Assembly (NCBI GenBank): GCA_903893955.1
Contig: CAITOG010000058.1
Span: 1-5,717, forward strand
DNA: 5,717 nucleotides
From: an uncultured Actinomycetes bacterium
GTDB lineage: Bacteria > Actinomycetota > Acidimicrobiia > Acidimicrobiales > RAAP-2
Reading direction: 5' to 3'
Shown: positions 5,375 to 5,717 of the stretch, one piece after another
How the letters are laid out: each line of letters opens with the position of its first letter
Numbering within the stretch: the stretch's first letter is position 1
Translations under genes and position numbers: made by a program
Notes under the pieces: generated by a model
Seen by the model: the letters and a program-made list of their open reading frames with translations, nothing else
Databases searched by the model: none
What the model was told of the DNA's origin: nothing

Positions 5375-5694
5375 TCCAGGTAGGCGCTGATCTCTTGGAG
5401 CAGCGCCCCCTTGGGCTTTGCCCCGATCAGGCGCTGAACGGGCTGGCCGTCCTTGAACAGCAGCAGGGTGGGGATGCTCATCACCTCGAACCGACGTGTC
5501 ACGTCGAGGTTCTCGTCGATGTTGAGCTTCGCGATCTTGAGCTTGCCCTCCTGCTCGGTCGCGATCTCCTCGAGAATCGGCGCTATCTGCTTGCACGGTC
5601 CGCACCACTCGGCCCAGAAATCCACCAGGACGGGCGTCGTGGATTGCAGCACGTCGCGTTCGAAACTCTCGTCGGTCACCTTTACGGTGCTCAT
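5371..5694 (-). CDS. trxA: Thioredoxin
   Basis: Small cytoplasmic dithiol-disulfide oxidoreductase, reduced by thioredoxin reductase and passing electrons to ribonucleotide reductase, peroxiredoxins and other targets. At 107 residues it has the usual single-domain length. The active site WCGPC is at 30-34, preceded by the buried acid in VDFWAEW (D25). The cis-proline is P75 in MSIPTLLLF, and the late glycine is G91. The start is ATG 5694, with GGGAG (5706-5702) seven bases upstream. An in-frame TAG directly before the ATG excludes a longer form. Only 23 bases of upstream sequence are present; in mycobacteria the gene before it is trxB, which could lie just outside. The stop TGA overlaps the candidate CTG start of the amidase-fold gene, implying co-transcription. 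The mycobacterial equivalent is called trxC. Confidence 0.96.
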   Translation of the reverse strand: MSTVKVTDESFERDVLQSTTPVLVDFWAEWCGPCKQIAPILEEIATEQEGKLKIAKLNIDENLDVTRRFEVMSIPTLLLFKDGQPVQRLIGAKPKGALLQEISAYLD

Positions 5695-5717
5695 CTAGAT
5701 GCTCCCATCAGAGGGCG

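Noticed and set aside
4292..5383. Long open frame on the + strand (363 codons) opposite the amidase-fold gene
   Set aside because: Its product has no recognisable domain, while the opposite strand encodes clear peptidoglycan-binding repeats. Long antisense frames are expected in GC-rich genes.
5488..5512. Near-palindrome in trxA (CGACGTG-T-CACGTCG with outer GAACC/GGTTC)
   Set aside because: It lies in conserved thioredoxin codons and the outer arms are offset by one base, so codon constraint and chance explain it.
5695..5717. End of an upstream gene (trxB?) with TAG just before the trxA ATG
   Set aside because: Only six codons would be visible, too few to identify a product or even confirm coding.

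Overview
This is a chromosomal segment from a GC-rich bacterium, and the gene content points to an actinobacterium near its replication origin. On the + strand the order is yidC (3' end), jag/khpB, rsmG, parS sites, parA, parB. On the - strand trxA is followed by a two-repeat peptidoglycan-binding/amidase-fold gene resembling cwlM, converging on parB. This matches the layout I know from Mycobacterium (yidC-jag-gid-parA-parB facing trxB-trxC-cwlM). The RsmG variant and the very reduced amidase domain suggest a lineage away from the mycobacteria, possibly Acidimicrobiia. That placement is inference.

Region by region: 1-450 is the C-terminal part of the membrane insertase YidC. 454-1326 is the RNA-binding protein Jag (Jag_N, KH and R3H domains). 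1342-1974 is the 16S rRNA methyltransferase RsmG. These three are tightly packed, with two GTG starts, and look like one transcription unit. 1975-2152 is a non-coding control region with two perfect parS palindromes, a degenerate third copy exactly midway between them, and a weak candidate parA promoter. 2153-3289 is ParA with a long acidic N-terminal extension, overlapped by parB (3264-4220), whose strong Shine-Dalgarno lies inside parA. 4221-4384 is the convergent intergenic gap, with a good intrinsic terminator for parB, two DnaA-box-like 9-mers and a TCGCGA inverted repeat. 4385-5374 (-) is the cwlM-like gene and 5371-5694 (-) is thioredoxin.

Functionally, the left half joins membrane protein insertion, RNA binding and ribosome modification. 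The centre is a complete ParA-ParB-parS chromosome segregation module. The right half joins thiol redox control to a probable regulator of cell-wall synthesis. I see no mobile element, tRNA, rRNA or CRISPR array, and no wholly new system. The points most worth a second look are the evenly spaced parS triplet, the amidase-fold protein that appears to lack its zinc ligands, and the absence of an ordinary start codon for that gene beside a strong hairpin at its junction with trxA.
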